A stretch of DNA of 34,203 bases from Kiritimatiellota bacterium (lineage in GTDB: Bacteria > Verrucomicrobiota > Kiritimatiellia > RFP12 > UBA1067), in assembly GCA_009778475.1 (NCBI GenBank), contig WRJS01000029.1:1-34203 (forward strand). Direction: 5' to 3'. Both the position numbers and the translations under genes were made by a program. The notes below the pieces were generated by a model. That model was not told the origin of the DNA, searched no databases, and worked only from the letters and a program-made list of their open reading frames with translations. Shown one piece after another: positions 22,252 to 29,896 of this stretch (its first letter is position 1; every line of letters begins with the position of its first letter).

Positions 22252-23493
22252 ATGAGACGTGCAATCCTTTTGTTTGTGTGCGCGGCGGCCGCGCTGGGGC
22301 AGGCGGCGGCGCAGGTGGCGTGGGACATGGAGGCGCTGGCATGGGCGGTCACGTCTATCCCGTCAAGGGCGGCGGCGCAGGTGGCGTGGGACATGGAGGC
22401 GCTGTTCGCGGTGCCGAAGGTGTATGACGCGCCGGCGTTTTACACGAACGGCGTGAAGGCGTGTTTCTATGAGAGCGTGCCGTACACGGGCATGGCCACG
22501 CGCGTGTTCGCCTACTACGGCGTGCCGGAGGGGCGCGGGGGGAAGGTCCCCGCGATGGTGCTGGTCCACGGCGGCGGCGGCTCGGCGTTCTTCGAGTGGG
22601 TGCGGCTCTGGAACGGCCGCGGGTATGCGGCGATCGCCATGGACACCTGCGGGTGCGTCAGCAGCAACGGCTACCAGAACCACCCGCGCCATACGCAGGG
22701 CGGGCCGCCGGGCTGGGGGGGCTGGACGCAGACGAAAAACGCCGTGACCGACCAGTGGCCGTACCATGCGGTCGCGGCGGCCGTCAAGGGGCATTCGCTG
22801 CTGCGGAGCTTCGCGGAGGTTGACGGCGACCGAGTCGGGGTCACGGGCATCTCGTGGGGCGGTTACCTGACGTGCATTGTGGCGTCGCTCGACACGCGCT
22901 TCGCGTTCGCCGTGCCGGTGTACGGGTGCGGGGATTTCGAGTCCATCCCCATCTTCGGGCTGTCCGCGGCGGAGGAGCGGGCGCGGTGGGTCTCGCTGTG
23001 GGACCCGCTGCATTATCTCCCGTCGGCGCGGGTGCCGTTCCTGTGGGTGACGGGAAGCAACGATTTCGCGTTCCCGCTGAACGCGCTTCAGAAGAGTTAC
23101 CGGCTGCTCAACGCGCCGTCAACGCTCTGCGTCCGCGTGCGCATGCCGCACGGGCATGGCGGGGCAGGGGAGAACCCTGCGGAGATTTTTGCGTTCGCGC
23201 AGGGCATCGTCGGCAAGGGGGCGCTGCTCCCGAAAGTCTCCGCGCCGACGCGCGAGGGCCGGAAGGCGGAGGTGCGCGTGGGGCAGGCCGCGGCGTTCAC
23301 GGCGGAGCTGAACTACACGCGCGATGGCGGCGTCTGGAAAGAGCGGCAGTGGGAGACCCTTCCGGCGCAAGCCGATGCCGCGGCCGGGCGGGCCTCCGCC
23401 GAGCTTCCCGAAGGCACGACGGCATACTATTTCAATGTCCTCCTGCCGGGCAACCTTGTGGTCAGTAGCGAGCACGAGGAGATTGTGCAGTAA
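22252..23493 (+). CDS. Secreted alpha/beta-hydrolase, acetyl-xylan-esterase-like
   Basis: A 413-aa exported hydrolase. The signal peptide is MRRAILLFVCAAAALGQAAA. The fold's elements are all visible: oxyanion region LVHGGGGSAFFEW (104-116), nucleophile Ser201 in GISWGGY, acid Asp271 in VTGSNDFAFP and base His300 (or 302) in MPHGHGG. This resembles the acetyl-xylan esterase / dienelactone hydrolase group, so deacetylation of plant or algal polysaccharide is plausible. The ~100 C-terminal residues form an additional beta-rich region. A 37-bp direct repeat duplicates AAAQVAWDMEAL just after the leader, creating two AxA-type cleavage sites. AGAGG lies 10 nt before ATG 22252; in-frame starts further upstream would overlap the divergent TetR gene. 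Confidence 0.85.
   Translation: MRRAILLFVCAAAALGQAAAQVAWDMEALAWAVTSIPSRAAAQVAWDMEALFAVPKVYDAPAFYTNGVKACFYESVPYTGMATRVFAYYGVPEGRGGKVPAMVLVHGGGGSAFFEWVRLWNGRGYAAIAMDTCGCVSSNGYQNHPRHTQGGPPGWGGWTQTKNAVTDQWPYHAVAAAVKGHSLLRSFAEVDGDRVGVTGISWGGYLTCIVASLDTRFAFAVPVYGCGDFESIPIFGLSAAEERARWVSLWDPLHYLPSARVPFLWVTGSNDFAFPLNALQKSYRLLNAPSTLCVRVRMPHGHGGAGENPAEIFAFAQGIVGKGALLPKVSAPTREGRKAEVRVGQAAAFTAELNYTRDGGVWKERQWETLPAQADAAAGRASAELPEGTTAYYFNVLLPGNLVVSSEHEEIVQ
22302..22404 (+). repeat. 37-bp direct repeat in the esterase leader region
   Basis: 22302-22338 and 22368-22404 are identical over 37 bp, with 29 bp between. Because the period is 66 bp, the reading frame is kept and the peptide AAAQVAWDMEAL occurs twice. 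Confidence 0.92.
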
Positions 23494-23562
23494 CGCGGGA
23501 GCGTGACGCCCCCGTTAAAACCACTCCGTCAGTCAGGCGGCAAAAATACACCTCCGTTTTTA

Positions 23563-23693
23563 TTCTCACACAAAGGCACAAAGGGCACAAAGGGAAGTAA
23601 TAAGTAATAGGTAATAGGTGATAGGTAAAAGGTAATATGTAAAAGGTATCTGCAAAAAAAATCCTTTGTGCCCTTTGTGCCTTTGTGTGAGAA
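23563..23693. repeat. 31-bp perfect inverted repeat of CACAAAGG words
   Basis: 23563-23593 (TTCTCACACAAAGGCACAAA...) is the exact reverse complement of 23663-23693, with 69 nt between. Each arm is three near-copies of CACAAAGG(G). Confidence 0.92.
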
Positions 23694-23797
23694 AATATTC
23701 GCGCGGAGACGCGGCGTTTTTTTTGACAGGATGAACAGGATTTCACAGGATTCCCTTTCAAGGTGCGTATGCTTTTTTTACCTTTTACATATTACCT
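23630..23797. repeat. Inverted repeat of AATAGGTAATAGG words, interleaved with the CACAAAGG repeat
   Basis: The left array (about 23595-23648) and right array (23779-23818) are inverted. The core, 23630-23648 versus 23779-23797, is complementary over 19 bp. The left arm lies in the loop of the CACAAAGG hairpin and the right arm lies outside it, so the two stems are interleaved rather than nested. Confidence 0.8.
23717..23752 (+). repeat. GACAGGAT element, copy 1
   Basis: Eight T followed by GACAGGATGAACAGGATT and a third ACAGGATT. The same core occurs at 27065, 31221 and, on the other strand, 17216-17238. Three of the four sit beside CACAAAGG arrays. Confidence 0.8.
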
Positions 23798-24338
23798 ATT
23801 ACTTATCACCTATTACTTCTCCTTCAATTCCTAATTGCAAGGCGGAAGCCTTGCGCTCCCGGCGGCTCCCAATTGTGCATTGTGCATTATGCATTATGAA
23901 TTATGCATTATGCATTATAATAATTTTTCCCCTTGCAATGGGCGGGCGGAAAGCGTAATCTTTTCCTCATCTCAATCGGCGGGTGTCGTTTTGAGACTGG
24001 TTCTTTGACCGTCACGGGGAGTCCCCGTGACACCTTGCGCGAAGGTCACACTTCCTTCGCAAAATTTGTTTTGTACTTTTGTGCAGAACATCTATCTGAA
24101 AACACCCAAACTTGCAGGTAAATGAGAGATACATTTATCCGCAAGAGTTTTCAAGTCCCAAGTGTAGAGTATGGGGTACGTCCTTTTTTTTAGGCGTGCC
24201 ACTGAAATACATACAGTGTTTGGGATTGGGCATTTGGGTGTGCCTCAGATAGGCATTGTAGGAATCAGAGGTGCGTCTTTCCATGCCCGTCAGGGAAGCC
24301 GACCTTATAAAATAAACGGGCTAACTGAGGACATGACA

Positions 24339-26897
24339 ATGAACGGATACACGGGAAACAAATTCCCCCTCATTGAAGGGGTGGGTTGCGAGGCAAGGGG
24401 TGCCAAATTCCCCTTCTTTGAAGGGGTGGATGCCGGAGGCAGACGGGGTAGTTTAAAAGGCAGCCGCCTTCGCGTCGCGCTACTGACGCTCACCCTCATC
24501 GCCGCAACCACCGCAATCCACGCTGCGACCATCAACGTCTCCGGCGGAGGCTCTGCGCTCCAGACCGCAATCAGCAACGCCAACGAAGGCGACACCCTCC
24601 TCGTCGCCCCCGGAACCTACTCCCCCATCACCTCCAACAACAAAGCCATCACTATCGAAAGCACAGGCGGCGCGGAGGTGACCATCATTAATGGCGGCAA
24701 CTCACAGCGTTGCGCGACACTGGGGACGACAACCTCCCACACCAACACTGTCCTCGCGGGGTTCACGCTGACGAACGGATACACATCCGCCTACGGCGGC
24801 GGGTCGTGGGGCGGCACGCTGAATAACTGCACGCTGACGGGCAACTCGGCAAACAACGGCGGCGGGTCGTATTACGGCACGCTGAACAATTGCACGCTCG
24901 CGGGCAACAGGGCAACCCAATACGGCGGCGGGTCGTATTACGGCACGCTGAACAACTGCACGCTCGCGGGCAACAGGGCAACCTACTACGGTGGCGGGTC
25001 GTATTACGGCACGCTGAACAACTGCACGCTGACGGGCAACACGGCAGACTCCTCCGGCGGCGGGTCGTGTTTCGGCACGCTGAACAACTGCACGCTCGCG
25101 GGCAACAGGGCAACCCAATACGGCGGCGGGTCGTATGGCGGCACGCTGAACAACTGCACGCTGACGGGCAACACGGCAGACTCCTCCGGCGGCGGGTCGT
25201 ATTACGGCACACTGAACAACTGTATCGTGTGGGGCAACACCGCCGCCGGCGGCTCATCCCACAACTATTACAGCAGCACGTTCCGCTATTCCTGCACGAC
25301 ACCGGCGCCGAGCGGGACTTACAACGGCGGCGGGAACACCACGCAAAACCCGTTGTTTGCGGACGCGGCGAACGGGGATTTCCGGTTGCAGTCGAATTCA
25401 CCGTGTATTGACAAGGGGAACAATAGTTACGTCATTGGGGATTTCGACCTTGACGGGAATTGGCGTATCGTCGGCGGTACGGTGGACATGGGGGCGTATG
25501 AATATAATCCTCTTGGCGGCGCGGTGAACGCGCCTGAACTGGGTTGGCGGACGGGCGGGGATGCGCCGTGGTTCGTGCAATCCGCCGTCACGCACGGCGG
25601 CCCCTACGCCACGCAGAGCGGGGAGATAGGGGACAACCAAGCGTCATGGATTGAGACGACGGTCACGGAGGCCGGTACGTTGTCGTTCTGGTGGAAGGTG
25701 TCGTCGGAGGCGGACACCTGGCCGAGCGGCGACTGGCTCATCTGCACCACCAACGGCGTGGAGGCGTTGCGGATTTCAGGCGAGGTGGGCTGGGAACAGC
25801 AGGTGCTGGAATTCGCTGGCGGCGAGACGACCATCCGCTGGACATACGCCAAGGACAGGGCGCTCTCCGCAGGTTCGGATTGCGGTTGGCTGGATGAGGT
25901 GGTGTGGATACCGACCTACACGGTGACGTTCGACGGTAACGGCGGCACGCCCGAGGTTCAAACGATGACCGTGACGAAAGGCTCACCTTACGGCGAGTTG
26001 CCGGAGGTTGATGCGCGGACGGGCTACGATTTTGCGGGGTGGTTCACCGCGCCGACGGGCGGCGAACAGGTGACATCCGCCACGACGGTGGAACAACTGT
26101 TGCCACACACGCTGTATGCGCACTGGGCGCTCAACTTGGGCAGCGCGGTGGACGCGCCGGAACTGGATTGGCAGACGGGCGGGGATGCGGAATGGTTCGC
26201 GCAGGACAACGTCACGCATGATGGCCCCTACGCCGCGCAGAGCGGGGACATCGGGGATCTTGAGGAATCGTGGATCGAGACGGCGGTCACGGGGGCTGGC
26301 ACATTGTCGTTCTGGTGGAAGGTGTCCAACGGGACGGAGGAGGGCTGGGACTGGCTCGTCTGCTCCACGAACGGCGCGGAGGCGTTTAAGATTTCGGGCG
26401 AGGCGGGCTGGGAACAGCGGACACTCCGTTTCACGGGCGATGAGGCGGTCACTGTCCGTTGGACGTACATCAAGGACAAGGCGTACTCCGACGGCGCGGA
26501 TTGCGGTTGGCTCGCTGAGGTGGCGTGGACACCCTCCGAGACGCAGACCACGCCCGTGCCTGTGCCGTATGCGTGGCTGGACGCGCATTACGGCGTGAAC
26601 GGCGGGGATTACGAGGCGGTCGCGAACGGCAAAGACCCGAATAACGGGTACTACGTCTGGGAGTTGTACGTCATCGGTTTTGCGAACCCGTCCGACCCGG
26701 ACAACCGCTTCACGGCGCGGATCGAGATGGAGGGCGATAAGCCCGCCGTGACGTGGGACCCGCACCTCCGTGACGGGACGCGCGCGTACATGCTGCTCGC
26801 CAAACCCTCACTCGACGCGGCGGAATGGACACCTGTTGACCCGAACGACATACCCGAGGGGATGCGCTTCTTCAAGGTGCGCGTGGGGATGCCGTAG
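24339..26897 (+). CDS. Secreted beta-helix protein with InlB-type repeat and shared C-terminal module
   Basis: A large exported protein (852 aa from this start). Hydrophobic leader LRVALLTLTLIAATTAIHA precedes the mature start ATINVSGGG. Then come a pectin-lyase-like beta-helix with seven turns of GGGSYYGTLNNCTLAGN (DNA 24795-25230), a choice-of-anchor-Q segment (NTTQNPLFADAANGDFRL to VDMGAYEYN), a ~125-aa beta-sandwich-like domain in two copies (around 25530-25915 and 26150-26530; shared core SFWWKVS...DCGWL), an InlB B-repeat between them (VTFDGNGGTPEVQTMTV...AGWF), and a ~110-aa C-terminal module ending GMRFFKVRVGMP. Function is probably adhesion or surface display. The start is uncertain: GAGG at 24327-24330 favours ATG 24339; ATG 24333 and 24171 are open in frame. 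The first ~35 residues come from a palindromic DNA repeat. Confidence 0.82.
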   Translation: MNGYTGNKFPLIEGVGCEARGAKFPFFEGVDAGGRRGSLKGSRLRVALLTLTLIAATTAIHAATINVSGGGSALQTAISNANEGDTLLVAPGTYSPITSNNKAITIESTGGAEVTIINGGNSQRCATLGTTTSHTNTVLAGFTLTNGYTSAYGGGSWGGTLNNCTLTGNSANNGGGSYYGTLNNCTLAGNRATQYGGGSYYGTLNNCTLAGNRATYYGGGSYYGTLNNCTLTGNTADSSGGGSCFGTLNNCTLAGNRATQYGGGSYGGTLNNCTLTGNTADSSGGGSYYGTLNNCIVWGNTAAGGSSHNYYSSTFRYSCTTPAPSGTYNGGGNTTQNPLFADAANGDFRLQSNSPCIDKGNNSYVIGDFDLDGNWRIVGGTVDMGAYEYNPLGGAVNAPELGWRTGGDAPWFVQSAVTHGGPYATQSGEIGDNQASWIETTVTEAGTLSFWWKVSSEADTWPSGDWLICTTNGVEALRISGEVGWEQQVLEFAGGETTIRWTYAKDRALSAGSDCGWLDEVVWIPTYTVTFDGNGGTPEVQTMTVTKGSPYGELPEVDARTGYDFAGWFTAPTGGEQVTSATTVEQLLPHTLYAHWALNLGSAVDAPELDWQTGGDAEWFAQDNVTHDGPYAAQSGDIGDLEESWIETAVTGAGTLSFWWKVSNGTEEGWDWLVCSTNGAEAFKISGEAGWEQRTLRFTGDEAVTVRWTYIKDKAYSDGADCGWLAEVAWTPSETQTTPVPVPYAWLDAHYGVNGGDYEAVANGKDPNNGYYVWELYVIGFANPSDPDNRFTARIEMEGDKPAVTWDPHLRDGTRAYMLLAKPSLDAAEWTPVDPNDIPEGMRFFKVRVGMP
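24360..24429. repeat. Two copies of an AAATTCCCC...GAAGGGGTGG palindromic repeat inside the coding start
   Basis: AAATTCCCCCTCATTGAAGG (from 24360) and AAATTCCCCTTCTTTGAAGG (from 24405) are 45 bp apart; each can fold through CCCC and GGGG. In the reading frame they give a 15-residue repeat beginning KFPLIEG and KFPFFEG. Confidence 0.85.
24795..25230 (+). repeat. Seven near-identical ~66-bp coding repeats
   Basis: GGCGGCGGGTCG starts units at 24795, 24858, 24924 and then every 66 bp (the first interval is 63). Units encode GGGSYYGTLNNCTLxGN with variable 4-5 residue ends. Two end types alternate, AGNRATQY and TGNTADSS. Confidence 0.92.
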
Positions 26898-26933
26898 GGG
26901 CGGTTCACGAACCGCCCGAATCAGGAATCAAAT

Positions 26934-26995
26934 GGAGGGCGAACGTCCCCGTGAGCCGCAGCGCAACCAACGGCTCGCGAGGACGCTCGCCCTCC
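26934..26995. repeat. Inverted pair of the GGAGGGCGAGCGTCC module
   Basis: 26934-26957 and 26972-26995 are inverted copies of the 24-bp module seen also at 3270, 3766, 4262, 14090 (minus), 14125 (minus) and 33960. The loop is 14 nt. The left copy differs at two positions. Confidence 0.88.
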
Positions 26996-27012
26996 AACAG
27001 GATATCTTTTGT

Positions 27013-27137
27013 CTCGCACAAAGGCACGAAGGGCACAAAGGATTTTGGGTCGGAATTTTTGTTAGACAGGATTAACAGGATTGACGTTCAATCTCAAATC
27101 AAAAAACACCTTCGTGTCCTTTGTGCCTTTGTGTGAG
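27013..27137. repeat. Composite element: inverted CACAAAGG arms around GACAGGAT words
   Basis: The left arm CTCGCACAAAGGCACGAAGG (from 27013) and the right arm CCTTTGTGCCTTTGTGTGAG (27118-27137) are inverted with a few mismatches. GACAGGATTAACAGGATT lies between them at 27065-27082. Confidence 0.82.
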
Positions 27138-27158
27138 ATTATTCGTCCGTTTAATTTA

Positions 27159-27235
27159 ACCACAATGGACACAATAGAATGCACAATGGACACTATTCTT
27201 GTGCCTATTGTGAAACCTATTGTGTCCATCGTGGT
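27159..27235. repeat. Inverted repeat of ACAATGGACACAATAG words
   Basis: 27159-27177 (ACCACAATGGACACAATAG) pairs with 27217-27235 at 18 of 19 positions. Additional word copies, CACAATGGACACTATT and CCTATTGTGAAA, lie in the loop. It ends 6 nt before the stop of the minus-strand GDYXXLXY gene, so it could act as its 3' hairpin. Confidence 0.85.
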
Positions 27236-27241
27236 GAAAAG

Positions 27242-27856
27242 TCATTTAGGCGTTCCTTTCAAAACCTCGCGGATGGGGATGCCGTCGATTTCCAAGTCTT
27301 CGATGACGGCCTTCCCTTTCCATATCCGCACGACGGCGGCGGCATCGCGCGCTCTGGAGCGGTTAGCTTGCCGGTAAGCCTCTTCCGCCTGCGGGGCGAG
27401 GTGCTCGGGCATATAGTAGCGGTCGAAGGGCAGTTGGCAATGCACACGGTATTTCCCCGTGTCTATCCATTTCGTCTTTCCTTCGGCATCCTCTTCCATT
27501 CGCCTCTCGGCAGAGGAAGAGTCAACCCGCACTTTCAAATGCGGTAGCGACACGTCCGGTTTCAGGGAGACTCGCTCAACAACCGCAAAGCCGTTGGTGT
27601 CCGTGCCGATGTGCAGGTAACACCATTTGCCGTGCGGGATGGAGGTGTCGAAGAGATGTCCGCTTGACAACGCGTTAAAGTCCAGCGCGACATACTGCCC
27701 CCTGAATGCGTCGAAGGGGTCAACGGGCGCGGTCTGGAAGCGGTGGACCGTACCCCGGCGCAAGGTGAGTTCGCGGAGGACGATGCTGTGCACCAGCACA
27801 TAGAACTGCGCGGCGATGCCGAGGAAAATGAAGGTGTAGAAGAGTCTCTTTTTCAT
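27242..27856 (-). CDS. GDYXXLXY-domain membrane-anchored protein
   Basis: A 204-aa protein with one N-terminal membrane segment (LFYTFIFLGIAAQFYVLVHSIVL) and an extracytoplasmic domain. FRGQYVALDF matches the GDYxxLxY motif of this family, here in the form GQYVALDF. The domain continues with VSLKPDVSLPHLKVRV and YRVHCQLPFDRYYMPE; the latter resembles the family's conserved FGIERYFVPE segment. The function is not known, but the family is regularly encoded next to DUF2157 membrane proteins, as here. ATG 27856 overlaps the DUF2157 stop by 4 nt (ATGA). It is the last gene of a four-gene overlapping run. Confidence 0.85.
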   Translation of the reverse strand: MKKRLFYTFIFLGIAAQFYVLVHSIVLRELTLRRGTVHRFQTAPVDPFDAFRGQYVALDFNALSSGHLFDTSIPHGKWCYLHIGTDTNGFAVVERVSLKPDVSLPHLKVRVDSSSAERRMEEDAEGKTKWIDTGKYRVHCQLPFDRYYMPEHLAPQAEEAYRQANRSRARDAAAVVRIWKGKAVIEDLEIDGIPIREVLKGTPK

Positions 27857-29202
27857 TGTGCGCCTCCTGCCTGTTTCATCTGGCGCGAGGCCAGCGTATT
27901 GATCACGAAGAATAGGATTCCGCTGATGATGAACGCGATGCCTTTGGCGGTGAAGCCGAGGTCGGACGTGAAGAACTTCCCGAGGATAAGCCCCAGCACG
28001 ATCAGCACGCCGCCGTTGACGAACAGCACTTCGCGGTTCACGATGCCTTTGCCGATGGCCACCAGCCCGAGGCACCCGAGGTAGAGCGTTGTCAGGTAGG
28101 CGGGCAATAACTCTTTACCTGATTCCACCGACGAGAATATGCAATACGCGATGGCGACGAACAGCGGCGCGATGCCCCAGAACGTATGGAACGGGATACT
28201 GTTTGTTTTCAGCCCGTACAAGTCTGATTTCCTGCGGTGCGCGATGACCATCAGGAACACGGACAGCACAGGCGCAAGCAGGGCGAGCGCGGAGTCAAAG
28301 AGCGACACCCCAAAATACGAATGGTTGTAAACGCGCCGATGCTCCCACCCGATCTCCTCCCACGGCCATGCGAACGTCAGCAGGTAGAGCAGCACGGTGA
28401 GACCGCAGCCGCCGAGCGTCCGCATGGGGGTCTGCCAGATGGAGGCGTGTTTCGGCTCGCAGAGCATCCCGCCCAGCAGGAGCGAGGTGAACATACCGCT
28501 GTAGATGACCATCCATAGCCCCGGCAAGGTTTTCTCCAGCGTCACGCCCAGCGCGACCGTCGAGCATAACGCCGCGCCCCACACCGCAAGCCCAGCCCGC
28601 ACACCGCCGGGGGCGTCCTTGCGAAGCCTCATGATGAACGGTATCGCAAGACAGGCGAACAGCCAGTATGCCATGCGGTCGCTGGAGTTGTCATACACCA
28701 TAGTCGCCCACGCGAGCAGCCCGGCGAAGTACCCCACCCCGACGCTCACGGAGCGCGTCGCGTACAGCGTCGGCAGCAGCAGCAGCGTCCATGACAGCGC
28801 AAACGTTTCCGCATCCCCCGAGATGTGGTACGTCTGCGCGATGAGCGCGATGCCCGTGCCGACGGACAGCCCCCAGAAGATGCCCAGCGGCTCCAAGAAG
28901 CCTTGCGACCGCCAGCCCTTCCGCAACCCCAGCGCATACGCGCCCACGCACAGCGTCAGCGGCAGCAGCGCGAACACCGTCCGCACCTCCCGCGAGAGCG
29001 CGTCCCAGTTCGCCGCGAGCAACGCGATGACCCCGAGCCCAATGAGCAGTGCCCCCAGCGAACACAACGTAATCTGCCGCCACGAGGCGGCGGACGCATC
29101 CGCGCCGTACCGCTCCTCCAGCCGCCCGCGCGTCGCCGCATCGATGATGCCCTCGCGCTGCCACGCCTCCATCTCCTGTTGCAGCCATTTTTTATTGGTC
29201 AT
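27853..29202 (-). CDS. DUF2157 polytopic membrane protein
   Basis: A 449-aa membrane protein. The cytoplasmic N-terminus (LQQEMEAWQREGIIDAATRG) is the DUF2157 signature helix pair. About twelve hydrophobic segments follow, beginning LCSLGALLIGLGVIALLAANW and ending AKGIAFIISGILFFVINTLA. No catalytic motif is recognised; DUF2157 proteins have no established biochemical role. AAAGGAG lies 7 nt before ATG 29202, which fixes the start inside the end of the preceding gene (11-nt overlap). The next gene overlaps by 4 nt. The pairing of DUF2157 with a GDYXXLXY protein suggests that they form a membrane complex. Confidence 0.85.
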   Translation of the reverse strand: MTNKKWLQQEMEAWQREGIIDAATRGRLEERYGADASAASWRQITLCSLGALLIGLGVIALLAANWDALSREVRTVFALLPLTLCVGAYALGLRKGWRSQGFLEPLGIFWGLSVGTGIALIAQTYHISGDAETFALSWTLLLLPTLYATRSVSVGVGYFAGLLAWATMVYDNSSDRMAYWLFACLAIPFIMRLRKDAPGGVRAGLAVWGAALCSTVALGVTLEKTLPGLWMVIYSGMFTSLLLGGMLCEPKHASIWQTPMRTLGGCGLTVLLYLLTFAWPWEEIGWEHRRVYNHSYFGVSLFDSALALLAPVLSVFLMVIAHRRKSDLYGLKTNSIPFHTFWGIAPLFVAIAYCIFSSVESGKELLPAYLTTLYLGCLGLVAIGKGIVNREVLFVNGGVLIVLGLILGKFFTSDLGFTAKGIAFIISGILFFVINTLASRQMKQAGGAQ

Positions 29203-29896
29203 GTTTTTCTCCTTTCCCGCCACGCCCGTAAACCTCGATTTCCGTGTAGTGGTTTCCCGGCAGAACCGATTGGTCGTTGCCCGTGCCGCCATCGAAACAG
29301 CCGTTGCTGTAACAGCGCACATAACGCCCTTTGACGGCGCCCGTGGCAAAGGGGCGCCCGTAGGGGGATTCGACATACTCCTTGTCTTTGCCCTTGCCGA
29401 ACCCGGCGGAGTTCTCGTAGTCGTTGTTGAATACCGTGACGGCGCCATCCGCAAAATCAGGGTCGCTGGAGATTCGGCAGATCACAGCGCGGTAGGCACG
29501 CTGATTGGAGTGTTCCAGATGGCAGTGCCAAATGCAGACGGCATGGATTTCCTTTTCCTCGCCCAAGTCAACCTGAACCCATTGGAGACCGGGGCTCAGC
29601 GTGACGCAGGCTTCTAGATGTTGCATCCCCCAACCCCATTGCAGCCGGCATTTCGTTACCCCATCTGTGATAAGCGACAACTCGCCGGAAAGCGGCGGGG
29701 TGCTGGAGGTCACACCGCAACCGCGCGAAAGCAATTTGTCGCACCCTTCCGGGACGGCAATCGGCGGTCGCTGCTGGTCATGCGGATAGGGGTCAAGTTG
29801 CATATACGGGGAAAGCCCCCATGGCGACCCCGTGGAAACGAGCCGGGACGCAATCAGGAAACCTACGCTCAGCACTAAAACATTGCACGCTCTCAT
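29192..29896 (-). CDS. Exported discoidin (F5/8 type C)-like protein
   Basis: A 234-aa protein with an N-terminal hydrophobic leader (NVLVLSVGFLIASRL). Its C-terminal ~150 residues look like a galactose-binding, discoidin-type beta-sandwich: LSPGLQWVQVDLGEEKEIH, CRISSDPDF and the closing GRYVRCYSNG...YTEIEVYG are typical strand motifs. Such domains bind carbohydrate or act as surface adhesion modules. AGGAG lies 8 nt before ATG 29896. It overlaps the HEAT-like gene by 4 nt upstream and DUF2157 by 11 nt downstream, so all four are translationally coupled. Ligand unknown; assignment rests on motif appearance. Confidence 0.75.
   Translation of the reverse strand: MRACNVLVLSVGFLIASRLVSTGSPWGLSPYMQLDPYPHDQQRPPIAVPEGCDKLLSRGCGVTSSTPPLSGELSLITDGVTKCRLQWGWGMQHLEACVTLSPGLQWVQVDLGEEKEIHAVCIWHCHLEHSNQRAYRAVICRISSDPDFADGAVTVFNNDYENSAGFGKGKDKEYVESPYGRPFATGAVKGRYVRCYSNGCFDGGTGNDQSVLPGNHYTEIEVYGRGGKGEKHDQ

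Larger units (their letters stand above)
23494..24338. other. Gene-free repeat-rich spacer between the esterase and the second beta-helix gene
   Basis: About 840 nt without a credible gene. It holds two interleaved inverted repeats, a GACAGGAT element, a small palindrome (GCAAGGCGGAAGCCTTGC, about 23837-23854), a run of ATTATGCATT words (about 23871-23920) and GGGAGTCCCC around 24018-24027. From about 24100 to 24332 no repeats or recognised signals are seen, apart from TATAAA at 24306-24311. Confidence 0.6.
26898..27241. other. Repeat-filled spacer after the second beta-helix gene
   Basis: About 340 nt with no gene. It starts with a small inverted repeat (GGGGCGGTTC / GAACCGCCC, 26907-26927), which could act as a terminator hairpin although no U-run follows. 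The rest consists of the three repeat structures listed separately at 26934, 27013 and 27159. Confidence 0.6.

Noticed and set aside
24795..25230. CRISPR-like array
   Set aside because: The 66-bp period is in frame and encodes beta-helix turns; repeat and variable parts are both coding.
27857..28075. 73-residue N-terminal extension of the GDYXXLXY protein
   Set aside because: It is in a shadow frame of the DUF2157 gene; the membrane helix and the ATGA overlap mark the start at 27856.
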